Assembly: GCF_015351405.1 (NCBI RefSeq)
Contig: NZ_JADKMY010000001.1
Span: 124,001 to 188,000, forward strand
Reading direction: 5' to 3'
Source of the DNA: Corynebacterium suicordis DSM 45110
GTDB lineage: Bacteria > Actinomycetota > Actinomycetes > Mycobacteriales > Mycobacteriaceae
Length of the DNA: 64,000 nucleotides
The translations under genes and the position numbers were made by a program. The stretch's first letter is position 1. Every line of letters starts with the position of its first letter. This document shows positions 9,653 through 18,071 of this stretch, piece after piece. A model generated the notes under the pieces. It searched no databases, had not been told where the DNA came from, and saw only the letters and a list, made by a program, of their open reading frames with translations.

Positions 9653-10377
9653 GCGAACAAGGCCCCGACCTGCAATTATCCCCTGGCGACATCATCTTCA
9701 TGTCTGCCCATAGTGTGGCCAACCCCGGATTTGTGGCTCCCGCTTCTGACTCTTCTTTTGAGGACGACGCCATGCAGACCTTCGAGGACTGCTTTGGTAC
9801 GGAGCCTGGAGAGCTGGCAGCCCCAGGTTTCCCCACGGCAGATAGCATTCTGGTGCTCTCCGTGGAGCAGGATCTGACGTTCATCGGGGTTCGCCTGGGC
9901 GTGATGTCCACTGACCCGGTGGCTAATCACCTGCCGGAGCTCGCGGACAAGCTCACCAAACCAAAGGTCTTCTTTATTGGTGGGGAAAACCAGCCCGTGG
10001 TGCTCGGCGTGGGTTATCTGAGCAATCCAATCGAGGCCGATGAGGCCAAGCAGAAGATCAACAACGGTGTGCCGCTGTTCGGCAAGGGCCACCAATTCCT
10101 GCACATCCGCACGGGTGATCCCCTGCAATCCGTTGAGCAGCAGATCGCAGCGGCCGGTAATGAACTGGCTGGGATGCGGCTTTTCCATAGCTTCGTTACC
10201 GGACCAGTGGCGCATGTGAAGCAGTGGAAGCAGGCCGGGTTCGTGGAGGTGGAGCAGGCGGAATTCGCTGATGTGTTCACGGAAAAGCCCGTGGAGACTT
10301 GGCGACAGATCATGGCCCGCCGGCCCTTCCCGGAGAATCTCTTCTCCACGTGGGCCCAGAATCCCGAGCGTAACTAA
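9649..10377 (+). CDS. YqgE/AlgH-family protein (UPF0301)
   Basis: 242 residues, probably cytosolic, no membrane segment. The layout resembles YqgE: an N-terminal strand region (PGDIIFMSAHSVANPGF), a central ELADKL..KVFFIGGENQPV segment matching the family's GGPVQ region, and a C-terminal DVFTEKPVETWRQIM stretch matching its DVF..DPEDLWRRVL end. The usual GWGPGQLE motif is degenerate (TGPVAHVKQWKQAG). The family's function is unsettled. Coupled to pcnA by ATGA and to the next gene by TAAATG. A YqgE gene also sits close to leuS in mycobacteria (Rv0038), as here. Confidence 0.72.
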   Translation: MSEQGPDLQLSPGDIIFMSAHSVANPGFVAPASDSSFEDDAMQTFEDCFGTEPGELAAPGFPTADSILVLSVEQDLTFIGVRLGVMSTDPVANHLPELADKLTKPKVFFIGGENQPVVLGVGYLSNPIEADEAKQKINNGVPLFGKGHQFLHIRTGDPLQSVEQQIAAAGNELAGMRLFHSFVTGPVAHVKQWKQAGFVEVEQAEFADVFTEKPVETWRQIMARRPFPENLFSTWAQNPERN

Positions 10378-11124
10378 ATGGGAGAGGCAGACCCGATAGA
10401 GAATTCGGGTGGCTCCCTGAGCCAAGAGATACGGGCGGGTATCGGCGATGTCTGGGCCGTCGCTCTGGGTCTCTTCCCGCTGGGCTTGGCCTTCGGGCTC
10501 TTGATCACCCAACTGGGTTTCAGCTGGTGGTGGGCACCAATACTTTCCATCGCGATCTACGCCGGATCCATGGAATTTCTCGCGCTATCCCTGATCACGG
10601 GTGGCGTGGGACCGCTGAGTACAGCGCTGTACACGCTGGTGGTGAATTTCCGGCACGTCTTCTATGCGCTGAACTATCCCCTGGCCGCTGTAAAAAGTCT
10701 GGCTGGGCGGGCATATGGAGTGTATGCGCTCACCGATGAAACCTACGCGGTGGTTTCGGCCAACCGGAACGTGAAGTGGACCGGGCCGCGGGTCATCACG
10801 GTCCAATTGCTGCTGCAAACGGGATGGATCAGCGGAGGAATCATCGGTGGAATTGGTGGCTCTCGGTTGCCAATGCAGCTGGAAGGCATGGAGTTTGCCC
10901 TGACCGCGCTGTTCACGGTGCTGGCTATCGAGGCCTTCGTGGGTTACAAGGATCTCTCCCTGCCGCTGACCGCCCTGGTTGCTGCGGTTGTTGGTTTTGC
11001 GGTATCACCAGACAACATGTTGATGATCGCCATGAGCGTCTACTTTGTGGTTCTGCTGGTGCGCTTCTTTGTACCCCGGGTGGATAGCGCACTGCGCTGG
11101 AAAGTGGGCGGTGAGCAGCAATGA
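10378..11124 (+). CDS. brnF: AzlC-family branched-chain amino acid exporter, large subunit
   Basis: 248 residues, about seven membrane segments. The AzlC signature region is recognisable: FPLGLAFGLLITQLGF followed by AGSMEFLALSLI. With the small AzlD partner it forms the BrnFE-type exporter, which in C. glutamicum removes isoleucine, leucine, valine and methionine. The ATG directly abuts the preceding stop. The next gene overlaps by 4 bp, so the two subunits are translationally coupled. No lrp-like regulator, which controls brnFE in C. glutamicum, is seen next to it. Confidence 0.88.
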   Translation: MGEADPIENSGGSLSQEIRAGIGDVWAVALGLFPLGLAFGLLITQLGFSWWWAPILSIAIYAGSMEFLALSLITGGVGPLSTALYTLVVNFRHVFYALNYPLAAVKSLAGRAYGVYALTDETYAVVSANRNVKWTGPRVITVQLLLQTGWISGGIIGGIGGSRLPMQLEGMEFALTALFTVLAIEAFVGYKDLSLPLTALVAAVVGFAVSPDNMLMIAMSVYFVVLLVRFFVPRVDSALRWKVGGEQQ

Positions 11125-11474
11125 TTCTAGCTTCAGCGGGGCTTCCCGAAGGCGTGGATCTGGGTGCGACCATCTGGATCCTGGCGGTGATCTTCCTGGT
11201 CACCGTGGCACTGCGCGCACTGCCATTCGCCGCGCTGCGCTTCATGCGGGAATCCAATTTGGTGGCATGGCTCGGGCTCGCCATGCCCGCTGGGGTGATG
11301 ACCATCCTGGTGGTTTACGCGCTCGCCGGAGGTATGGGTGCCCCGGGTGGTGCCTGGGCACTGGGCCTGGGATTGGCGTTCACCGTGGCGCTCCACCTGT
11401 GGAAACGCTCCGCCAGCCTCTCGATCTTACTGGGCACGCTGTTTTATCTGGTTTTGGTGAACTGGGTTTTCTAA
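11121..11474 (+). CDS. brnE: AzlD-family branched-chain amino acid exporter, small subunit
   Basis: 117 residues, close to the roughly 108 of C. glutamicum BrnE. Four hydrophobic segments, with the AzlD pattern TVALRALPFAALRF near residues 30-43. It overlaps the AzlC gene through ATGA, the usual arrangement for this two-component exporter. It is the last gene of the run; the next gene has its own promoter-like hexamer. Confidence 0.88.
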   Translation: MILASAGLPEGVDLGATIWILAVIFLVTVALRALPFAALRFMRESNLVAWLGLAMPAGVMTILVVYALAGGMGAPGGAWALGLGLAFTVALHLWKRSASLSILLGTLFYLVLVNWVF

Positions 11475-11548
11475 GTACTGGGTTCGTATAGCGCCGGCGT
11501 GAGAGTGCGCTGACCGGTCCACTCGGCACTGCCCGCTACGATGAGGGC

Positions 11549-12100
11549 ATGCCTACCCCAGATTTCATCCTCGAACTGCGCAAACACGTGGGCCACGCCC
11601 CTCTCTGGCTCCCGGGCGTGACCGCGATCGTGCTCAAGGAAGTCCCAGCTGACGCACCCATCTGGGAGGTGCCGGAGGTACTGCTGGTCAAGCGGGCTGA
11701 CGATGGTCAGTGGACCCCAGTCACCGGAATCATCGATCCCGGCGAGGAGCCCCACGTGGCAGCCATCCGCGAGGTCAAGGAGGAAACCGGGTTGGAGGTA
11801 ACCAATGAGGCGCTCTTGGGCGTGGGCCACGTGGGGCCCGTGGAGTACCCCAATGGCGACGTGACCAGCTACGTGGACACCGCCATTCGCTGCAGGCTCA
11901 CCGCGGACTCCCCTACCGAGCCTTTTGTTGCCGACGCCGAATCCACCCATGTCGGCTGGTTCCCTATTTCTCAGCTCCCCGCTATGCAGCCGCGATTCCG
12001 GCTGGTCATCGCCGATGCCGCAGCCCAAATGAAACACCCCGGCGGCTTCCGCCCGCGGATGGGTTACGAGAAGAGATCACCACGTGTGAGCGGTCGTTGA
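11549..12100 (+). CDS. NUDIX hydrolase
   Basis: 183 residues. A perfect Nudix box spans residues 60-82: G60-x5-E66-x7-R74-E-V-K-E-E-T-G-L. No extra domain is visible and the substrate is unknown. TACGAT ends 6 nt before the ATG with no Shine-Dalgarno sequence, so a leaderless transcript is likely. The 3' end overlaps the convergent transporter gene by 24 nt. Confidence 0.88.
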   Translation: MPTPDFILELRKHVGHAPLWLPGVTAIVLKEVPADAPIWEVPEVLLVKRADDGQWTPVTGIIDPGEEPHVAAIREVKEETGLEVTNEALLGVGHVGPVEYPNGDVTSYVDTAIRCRLTADSPTEPFVADAESTHVGWFPISQLPAMQPRFRLVIADAAAQMKHPGGFRPRMGYEKRSPRVSGR

Positions 12101-13075
12101 CTCTTCTGACTGCTCAGGGAAGCGCTGCGCGTAGGTAGAAGCCCTGACGGAGCAAATGATCAACTGCACCTGGTGGAAGATCATCAACGGCAGAATGAGC
12201 AGTCCCAGCCCCCCGGAACCGAACATCACAGCGGCCATCGGCAGGCCCGCAGCCAGGGATTTCTTGGTACCTGCGAATTGGATGGCCACCTGGTCCTCGT
12301 AGTTGAAGTGCAGCTTGCGGGACACCACGCTGGTCATCCACAGCATCAAGTACACGAAGACCACGGAGCCCAGCACCAGCCCCAGGATGGACATCCAGGA
12401 AACGGTGCTCCAAATCCCCTGCACCATGCCTTCGGAGAAGCTCACGTAGACCACCAGCCCGATGGAAATCTGATCTACCTTCTTGGTCATGGGAGATGCG
12501 GCGAAATCCTTGACCCAGGGACGCAGAATCTGGCCGATGAAGAACGGCAGGAGCAATTGCGCGCCGATGCTGAAGAAGGTGCTGGAGTCGATGTGAATCC
12601 CGCCTGGCGTCGCCATCAAGAGGAACACCAACAATGGGGTGAGGAACACGCCCAGCAGCGAGGACGTGCTGGCCGCAACGATTGAGGCGGCAACGTTACC
12701 GCGTGCAATCGAGGTGAACGCCACGGATGACTGCACCGTGGAGGGCACGAGGGTGGTGAAGAGAATGCCCATGTACATCTCCTCGCCCACCAGAACCGAG
12801 AGCGGCTTCATGGCCAAACCGAGCAGAGGGAAGACCACGAACGTGAAAATCACGATCAGCAGGTGCAAACGCCAGTGCATGAGGCCCTTGAGGGCTTCCT
12901 TCGGGGCCAAGCGAGCACCGTAGAGGAAGAACAGGAATCCGATGGCGATCTTGACCACCCAGTCTGCAATTTCTGCGGCCTCTCCCCGAACCGGGAGCAC
13001 AATACCGGCGATTACTCCGAGGAGGATCAGCCAGATGAGAAGGTCGGGGCGGTAACTGAGGATTCGCTGCAGCAT
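12077..13075 (-). CDS. Bile acid:sodium symporter-like (SBF-like) membrane transporter
   Basis: 332 residues with about nine or ten membrane segments, resembling the SBF_like group (yeast Rch1/E. coli YfeH type). Recognisable stretches are FFLYGARLAPKEAL in the second-third helix region and TLVPSTVQSSVAFTSIARGN in the core. The substrate is unknown. It starts 27 nt after the stop of the uridine MFS gene on the same strand and could be read through from that operon. Its 3' end overlaps the convergent NUDIX gene. Confidence 0.85.
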   Translation of the reverse strand: MLQRILSYRPDLLIWLILLGVIAGIVLPVRGEAAEIADWVVKIAIGFLFFLYGARLAPKEALKGLMHWRLHLLIVIFTFVVFPLLGLAMKPLSVLVGEEMYMGILFTTLVPSTVQSSVAFTSIARGNVAASIVAASTSSLLGVFLTPLLVFLLMATPGGIHIDSSTFFSIGAQLLLPFFIGQILRPWVKDFAASPMTKKVDQISIGLVVYVSFSEGMVQGIWSTVSWMSILGLVLGSVVFVYLMLWMTSVVSRKLHFNYEDQVAIQFAGTKKSLAAGLPMAAVMFGSGGLGLLILPLMIFHQVQLIICSVRASTYAQRFPEQSEESTTAHTW

Positions 13076-13102
13076 GGGTGGTCGTTTCCTTGTGCGGGTG
13101 GG

Positions 13103-14620
13103 CTAGACGGTTTCCAACGCGTTATCGAGCTCAGCGGTGGTGGTCTTGGGGATGAGCATCGCGGCGAGCACGGATACGCCCAGGATCACCGCACCCACGA
13201 TGAACGCGGTGGTGTAACCGGCGGTGCTCTCCGAGCCTTCGGGGGAGCCAGCGACCATGAAGACGGGCAGAACCGCGAAGGAAATGCCGGCGCCCAGGTT
13301 GAAGGCGGCGGAGTTCATGCCGGGCAGGAAGCCCTCGTAATCCTTTGGCGAGTTCACCACGCCCAGGTTGTTCAGCACGATGTTGCCGATGCCCGCGTAC
13401 GTGACACCCAGTAGGATCACGGCGATGATCAGAACCCACTTGGAGTTCACGCCGACGAACGCGAGGGTCAGCAGCAGTGCAGCTGAGGCGAGGTTGCCGA
13501 TGAGCAGCAGGTTTCGGTAGCCAATCACTGGCGCGTAACGGCCAGCGAATGGTCCCACTGCCAAGCCGAGCAGCGCGTATGGGGCCAGGATGAAGAACGC
13601 GGTGTGATCGGCAGGCATGGAGAAACCGGCCGTGGTGTTCTGTGCCAGGGACATTGCCACTCCGTTCACCGCGGCGAAGACACCGGTCATGGTGAGGACG
13701 GTGGTGAGCAGCAATGCCCAGGTCTGGCGGCGCTTGAGGTACTTCGGTGCCACCAAAGGCTGGTCGTGCTTCTTCTCATAGGTCCAGAACACGGCGAACA
13801 TGAGCAGGGCGATGAGGAAGCCCACGCCAACGTATAGCCAGTTGGCCTGGCCGGCCTTGCCCGCTTCGTTCACAGCCAAGGTGATGGCGCACACGCTGAT
13901 GATGAGGAACACGGCACCCAGCCAGTCCATCTTCACATTGCTGGAAGGCTTGGACTCCGGAGCCCAGAGGGCCACAGCTGCCACGGCGATCGCGCCGATG
14001 ATGGCGATGAGCCAGAACACGGAACGGTAGCCAAAGTTTTCGGCCAGCCAGCCGGAAACCAGGACGTCCACGCCAGCCACGCCACCGTTGATGGCAGCGA
14101 TCAGGCCCAGGAGCGTACCCAGACGAACTTCGTTTTTCACCTGACTACGCAGGATGATCAGCGTCATGGGGATAGTGGGGCCAGCGATGCCCTGCAGTGC
14201 GCGAGCCAGCAGCAGAATCTCGATGTTGGGTGCAAGTGCCGCGATCACACCGCCCAAGGCCATGACGGCGAGCATGAGGAGGAGGATCTTGCGTCGACCA
14301 ACAATGTCAGACAGACGAGGAAGGAAGAGGCCACACAGCGCACCGCCGGTGAAGAAGGCGGTCTGGGTCAGACCCACCGTGGCTTCATCGGTGTTCAGTT
14401 CCTTGGCCATGGTGGTCAGGACTGGGGAGAGCATGGACGCATTGAGCTGGAAAGCGACTGCAGCTGTGATCAGCACGCCCATGAGCAGGGCGATGCCGCC
14501 CTTGCGTGAATCCACGGGGTCAGCGGTGGGCGCACCGTGGGAGGAGCTCACGGCCGTGGCACCCTTTTGTGTGGCACCGTTGGGCCGGGAAGAGCCGTTT
14601 GGAGAATCATTCGTGGTCAA
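13103..14620 (-). CDS. uriT: MFS transporter, probable uridine/nucleoside uptake
   Basis: 505 residues, about 14 hydrophobic segments. The MFS loop 2-3 signature is FLPRLSDIVGRRKILL, near residues 100-115. It lies 30 nt downstream of a nucleoside hydrolase and behind a ribokinase, the gene set of the C. glutamicum uridine operon (rbsK1-uriT-uriH under UriR). That context, not sequence alone, gives the uridine assignment. A drug-exporter reading of the MFS domain would be the alternative. Confidence 0.75.
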   Translation of the reverse strand: MTTNDSPNGSSRPNGATQKGATAVSSSHGAPTADPVDSRKGGIALLMGVLITAAVAFQLNASMLSPVLTTMAKELNTDEATVGLTQTAFFTGGALCGLFLPRLSDIVGRRKILLLMLAVMALGGVIAALAPNIEILLLARALQGIAGPTIPMTLIILRSQVKNEVRLGTLLGLIAAINGGVAGVDVLVSGWLAENFGYRSVFWLIAIIGAIAVAAVALWAPESKPSSNVKMDWLGAVFLIISVCAITLAVNEAGKAGQANWLYVGVGFLIALLMFAVFWTYEKKHDQPLVAPKYLKRRQTWALLLTTVLTMTGVFAAVNGVAMSLAQNTTAGFSMPADHTAFFILAPYALLGLAVGPFAGRYAPVIGYRNLLLIGNLASAALLLTLAFVGVNSKWVLIIAVILLGVTYAGIGNIVLNNLGVVNSPKDYEGFLPGMNSAAFNLGAGISFAVLPVFMVAGSPEGSESTAGYTTAFIVGAVILGVSVLAAMLIPKTTTAELDNALETV

Positions 14621-14650
14621 GATAAATCCCTTGGGGAAGCTAGGGCGGGT

Positions 14651-15682
14651 TTAATCGCGGAAGTTGGTATTGCCGAGGCGGGTCAGTGCCGAGGTGAGCA
14701 GATCGAAGAAGCGATCCGCGTCCACATCCACGGCCACGCGGTGTTGCGTGCCGTTTTCTGCGGCTTCGTAATCGTCTGCCAAGCCCAGGGCACTGGGGTC
14801 TGCAGACTGGTCTGGGTTCCAGGTACGGCGCAGGTCAACCACGGTTTGTCCGCGGGTGAACTCGCCCTTGGTCTCCACTTGAATGGGCGCGACGATGGTG
14901 CGCAGAACCTGCGGGTCGGCCACGGCGGCCACGGCCAGGGGATCGTGCATCGGTGGGCCGGGGTAGCGGCGCTCGCGCATGTAGGACTCCCCGAAGAATT
15001 CCACCAGCTCGGCGATGAATTGGGAGACGTCCGTGTTCACGGACTTCAGCTGGTTCATGCGCTCTGGGGTGGCCAGGACCTTGTGGGTCACGTCGAGTCC
15101 GACCATCGTCACGGGCCAGTTGGCCTCGAAGACGATCTGCGCTGCTTCTGGGTCTGCCAAGATGTTGAATTCCGCGGCGGGAGTCATGTTGCCGGTGTGG
15201 TGGCCGCCACCCATCAGAGTGATTCCAGCCACGCGTTCCACCAGCTCAGGGTAGGTGCGGGCGAACAGAGCGATGTTCGTCAGGGAGCCCGTGGGCACCA
15301 GATGCACGGACTTCTCGGGCTGTTCGCGGACGATGTCTGCGATGAGCTGGATGGCGTGGCGCTCATCCAGTTCGACACCAGGGGCGGGCAACTGTGGGCC
15401 GTCCAGGCCGGAATCACCGTGGATCTCCTCTGGGATCAGCTGCGGGCCAACCAACGGGCGGTCTGCACCAGCGGCGAAGGGCACGCCCGTGATGGCTCCC
15501 ACTTTCGCTAGAGCTCGGGCATTGGTGGTGACCTTTTCCAGCGTCTGATTACCGGCCACGGTGGTTACGCCAAGCAGCTCAATGTCTGGGTTTCCCCAGG
15601 CCAGGAGCATCGCAATAGCATCATCGTGACCTGGGTCGCAGTCCAGAATGATTTTAGTAATCTTTCTTGGCCTTTCTCTCAA
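14651..15682 (-). CDS. uriH: Nucleoside hydrolase, pyrimidine-type
   Basis: 343 residues. The calcium/ribose motif DCDPGHDDAIAML lies at residues 14-26; the DCDPGHDDA form is typical of pyrimidine-specific hydrolases. The reaction releases base and ribose from uridine or related nucleosides. The ribokinase gene upstream and the MFS gene downstream supply the rest of the route. The start is uncertain: the frame opens at TTG, but the best ribosome-binding sequence, GAGAAAGG, lies just inside it, so the true start may be a later non-ATG codon shortly before KIILDCD. Confidence 0.85.
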   Translation of the reverse strand: MRERPRKITKIILDCDPGHDDAIAMLLAWGNPDIELLGVTTVAGNQTLEKVTTNARALAKVGAITGVPFAAGADRPLVGPQLIPEEIHGDSGLDGPQLPAPGVELDERHAIQLIADIVREQPEKSVHLVPTGSLTNIALFARTYPELVERVAGITLMGGGHHTGNMTPAAEFNILADPEAAQIVFEANWPVTMVGLDVTHKVLATPERMNQLKSVNTDVSQFIAELVEFFGESYMRERRYPGPPMHDPLAVAAVADPQVLRTIVAPIQVETKGEFTRGQTVVDLRRTWNPDQSADPSALGLADDYEAAENGTQHRVAVDVDADRFFDLLTSALTRLGNTNFRD

Positions 15683-15748
15683 GTCTTCACGTTCTACGTC
15701 CCAGTCAGACTAGCCCCACACTGGTCATTTACGGTAGACGCGCACCAA

Positions 15749-16750
15749 TTATTTTGCTTGCAAAAACTCTTTGTGGAGAGCGCGAATGGCGGATTCGGAA
15801 GCATAGGAACCTGCAGCCCCCGCCGACCGCGTGGCCAAAGAGCCCGCTACTGCCCCCAACCGGGCTGCCTCAACCAGGTCCGCTCCCTGAGCCAATGCAG
15901 CCGCAAGGGTTCCGGAGAAGGCATCCCCTGCCCCGGTGGTATCCACCACGTGGGGTGAAGGTGGGGAGGCCACGAATTCCACGTCATCCTGCGTGATGAT
16001 GGCTGCACCTTTAGGCCCCAGCGTGACCACCGCTGATTGCGCAACCCTGCGCAGCTCCTCAACCAGCTGCTCAAACGGGGTATCGCGAGGCATCTCCGTT
16101 ACATCGGCTGCCTCGAGTTCATTGACGATCAGCGGGTCCGCAGCCTTCAACAGCGCCTTATCCTTGGTGGTCACCGGAGCCAGATTGAGCACGAAGCGCG
16201 CACCGGGCAGTTCGGCCGCGAGCTGGGGCAGTTCCGCCGAGTGGGCCGGCGTGAGTTCCCCTTGTGCCAGCAGAACCTTGATGTTTTCGACGCCGCCCTC
16301 CCCCTGCAAGGCTTTCCCACAAGCAATGGGGCTAATGGATTCATTGGCACCCGAGGTGACGATGATGATGTTCTCCCCTGCAGCATCATTCATGATGAAG
16401 GCCTGCCCGGTGGGTTGATCAACGCGGACCACGTGGGTGGTGTCTACGCCATGCTGCTGCAGTTCCTTGAGTGCCAAATCCGCGAGGGGATCCGGCAGGT
16501 TATCCGCTGATTCCTTGGGACCAACCGCGGAGAGCAGCAAGGTTTTCACACCCATGTGCGCTGCTGCCGCGGCCTGGTTTGCTCCCTTGCCACCCAGACC
16601 CTGCACTCCCCTGGTGCCGATGACAGTCTCCCCCGGCGCGGGAAAGACATCCAGACCCACGAACGTATCAATGTTGGTGGTGCCGCATACTGCGACGATG
16701 GGCTGCTGATCATTGGTGCCACGTGCATCATTGATTGGAGAATTACTCAT
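15749..16750 (-). CDS. rbsK: Ribokinase (PfkB family)
   Basis: 333 residues from the chosen ATG. The N-terminal PfkB signature GGKGANQAAAAAHMG and the C-terminal catalytic motif DTTGAGDAFSGTL, with the base Asp, are both present. It phosphorylates ribose to ribose 5-phosphate, here most likely ribose released by the adjacent nucleoside hydrolase. The ATG at 16750 has no Shine-Dalgarno sequence but follows TAACCT by 7 nt, so it may be leaderless. It heads the ribokinase-hydrolase-MFS run. No LacI-type UriR gene is present here. Confidence 0.9.
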   Translation of the reverse strand: MSNSPINDARGTNDQQPIVAVCGTTNIDTFVGLDVFPAPGETVIGTRGVQGLGGKGANQAAAAAHMGVKTLLLSAVGPKESADNLPDPLADLALKELQQHGVDTTHVVRVDQPTGQAFIMNDAAGENIIIVTSGANESISPIACGKALQGEGGVENIKVLLAQGELTPAHSAELPQLAAELPGARFVLNLAPVTTKDKALLKAADPLIVNELEAADVTEMPRDTPFEQLVEELRRVAQSAVVTLGPKGAAIITQDDVEFVASPPSPHVVDTTGAGDAFSGTLAAALAQGADLVEAARLGAVAGSLATRSAGAAGSYASESAIRALHKEFLQAK

Positions 16751-16918
16751 GAGAATCAGGTTACTCAGAGTCAAGACAGGGATAGCGCTCCAGCACCGTG
16801 ATGCTAAAGCGAGAGCAGTTTTCCACGGCTATTTGCATTAGTAGGCAGATCCGCAGGTGCCACTGTGACACACTGGGTGGAGAAAGTTCGACGAAGAAGA
16901 GAGTGTTTCGCCATCAAC

Positions 16919-17368
16919 ATGGGTATGTTGATTGTCGCTGTCACGTGGGGTTTGCTGGCACTCTTGTTTTTCGCCATCGCCTGGCTCACCACCTTTACGT
17001 TGCGCAGGCTTAATCAGCGCAACCGCAAGGCTGAGTACCGGGAGCGGGAAGAGTTTGGCGTCGAAGCACATGAAGATCATGAAGAGGACGCTGACCTCGA
17101 GGAGCCCAGCGACTCTGAGCCCATCGAGCGGGCCTATGTGTACGGCGAGCGCGGCGAGCGCGGGGACAATGAATACGGCGAGCACAATCACGATTTCCAG
17201 TACGCTGCCGAGCCTGAACCAGTGGTGCGGCGCTCCGGTAGGCATCGCGGGGCAGATGAGGTAGCGGAAAGCTACAGCCCAGCTGCGAGGCACGCTGCCC
17301 CTAGTTCAGGAATTGCCACTCCGGCCAGCAAAAAGCCCCGGCACGCAGCGCCGGAGCAGGAGAGCTAA
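16919..17368 (+). CDS. Hypothetical membrane protein with acidic hydrophilic tail
   Basis: 149 residues from ATG 16919; a GTG at 16865 would add 18. One membrane segment at about residues 1-25 is followed by a short Arg-rich stretch, then a long charged region rich in Glu, Asp and His with a tandem GERGER repeat. The predicted topology places the tail in the cytosol. No known domain is recognised. It stands alone between the divergent uri operon and the convergent SdpI-like gene. Confidence 0.6.
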   Translation: MGMLIVAVTWGLLALLFFAIAWLTTFTLRRLNQRNRKAEYREREEFGVEAHEDHEEDADLEEPSDSEPIERAYVYGERGERGDNEYGEHNHDFQYAAEPEPVVRRSGRHRGADEVAESYSPAARHAAPSSGIATPASKKPRHAAPEQES

Positions 17369-17391
17369 ATTTCTTTGGAGCTAGGTTCCGT

Positions 17392-17940
17392 TTAGCGGAT
17401 GTCTTGAGCTGCGACCGCGCGCCGGGCAGCATCCAGATCCAGAGCTGGAGCGCTTTCCGCACCACCTTCGCAGGCACCGTTCAAGGAGCAGGAACCGCAG
17501 GCTTGGCCGGAGGCACACTCATCGGCGCTGACCTCGCCAGTAGGGGTGGTTTCGGCGGATCCACCTGCTGAACAGCATCCGCTTTCGGCTTCTGCAGCCT
17601 TCTGTGCGCGGGCATCAATTTGCGCCAATGTGTGTGCAGCCAGCGCGGCACCCAAGCCCAGCAGGAAGAGTGCAGCCACCACCAGGCCGGCAACGATCAA
17701 CCATGCCCACCCGCGGGCCTGCCACGCCACCGCGGCCGCACCGAGCATCGCCAAGCCTGAACCCGTCCATGCAGGACCGGCAATCTTATGGCCCATCACC
17801 CAGTATTCGGCGGACTTGCGCACCTCGGGGATTCGCAACCCCACCAGCGAGTTCCCCGGCAATTTACCCGCCAAGCTGAGCACACCCACGGCCAGAATAG
17901 CCACACCGAATATTGCCAGAATGATGCCCAGGAAAATCAT
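17392..17940 (-). CDS. SdpI-family membrane protein with cysteine-rich tail
   Basis: 182 residues from the ATG at 17940; an upstream in-frame start would add 43 poorly hydrophobic residues. Three membrane segments enclose the SdpI-type motif GLRIPEVRKSAEYW (residues 34-47). The family includes the immunity protein for the B. subtilis killing factor SDP. The C-terminal tail (about 118-182) holds six cysteines, at 122, 123, 142, 148, 151 and 157, which could bind metal or form disulfides. Role unknown. It lies just upstream of, and divergent from, leuS. Confidence 0.7.
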   Translation of the reverse strand: MIFLGIILAIFGVAILAVGVLSLAGKLPGNSLVGLRIPEVRKSAEYWVMGHKIAGPAWTGSGLAMLGAAAVAWQARGWAWLIVAGLVVAALFLLGLGAALAAHTLAQIDARAQKAAEAESGCCSAGGSAETTPTGEVSADECASGQACGSCSLNGACEGGAESAPALDLDAARRAVAAQDIR

Positions 17941-18057
17941 GCTTCTCAGTCTAGAACTGCGTGGGGTAATCACCAAGTGGGTGTGCATCGCGCGACTGCC
18001 CGGGTGCCGCGACCCCTGCGCCCGACCCGCGGTTGCCACGTTGTCCTGGCCACCAAC

Positions 18058-18063
18058 TACAAT
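18058..18063 (+). promoter_or_regulatory. Extended leaderless-type -10 of leuS
   Basis: TACAAT ends 8 nt before the leuS ATG and no Shine-Dalgarno sequence intervenes. This spacing puts transcription start at or next to the start codon. It is also evidence for the ATG at 18072 over the in-frame start 39 nt upstream. Confidence 0.55.
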
Positions 18064-18071
18064 TTTCAACC

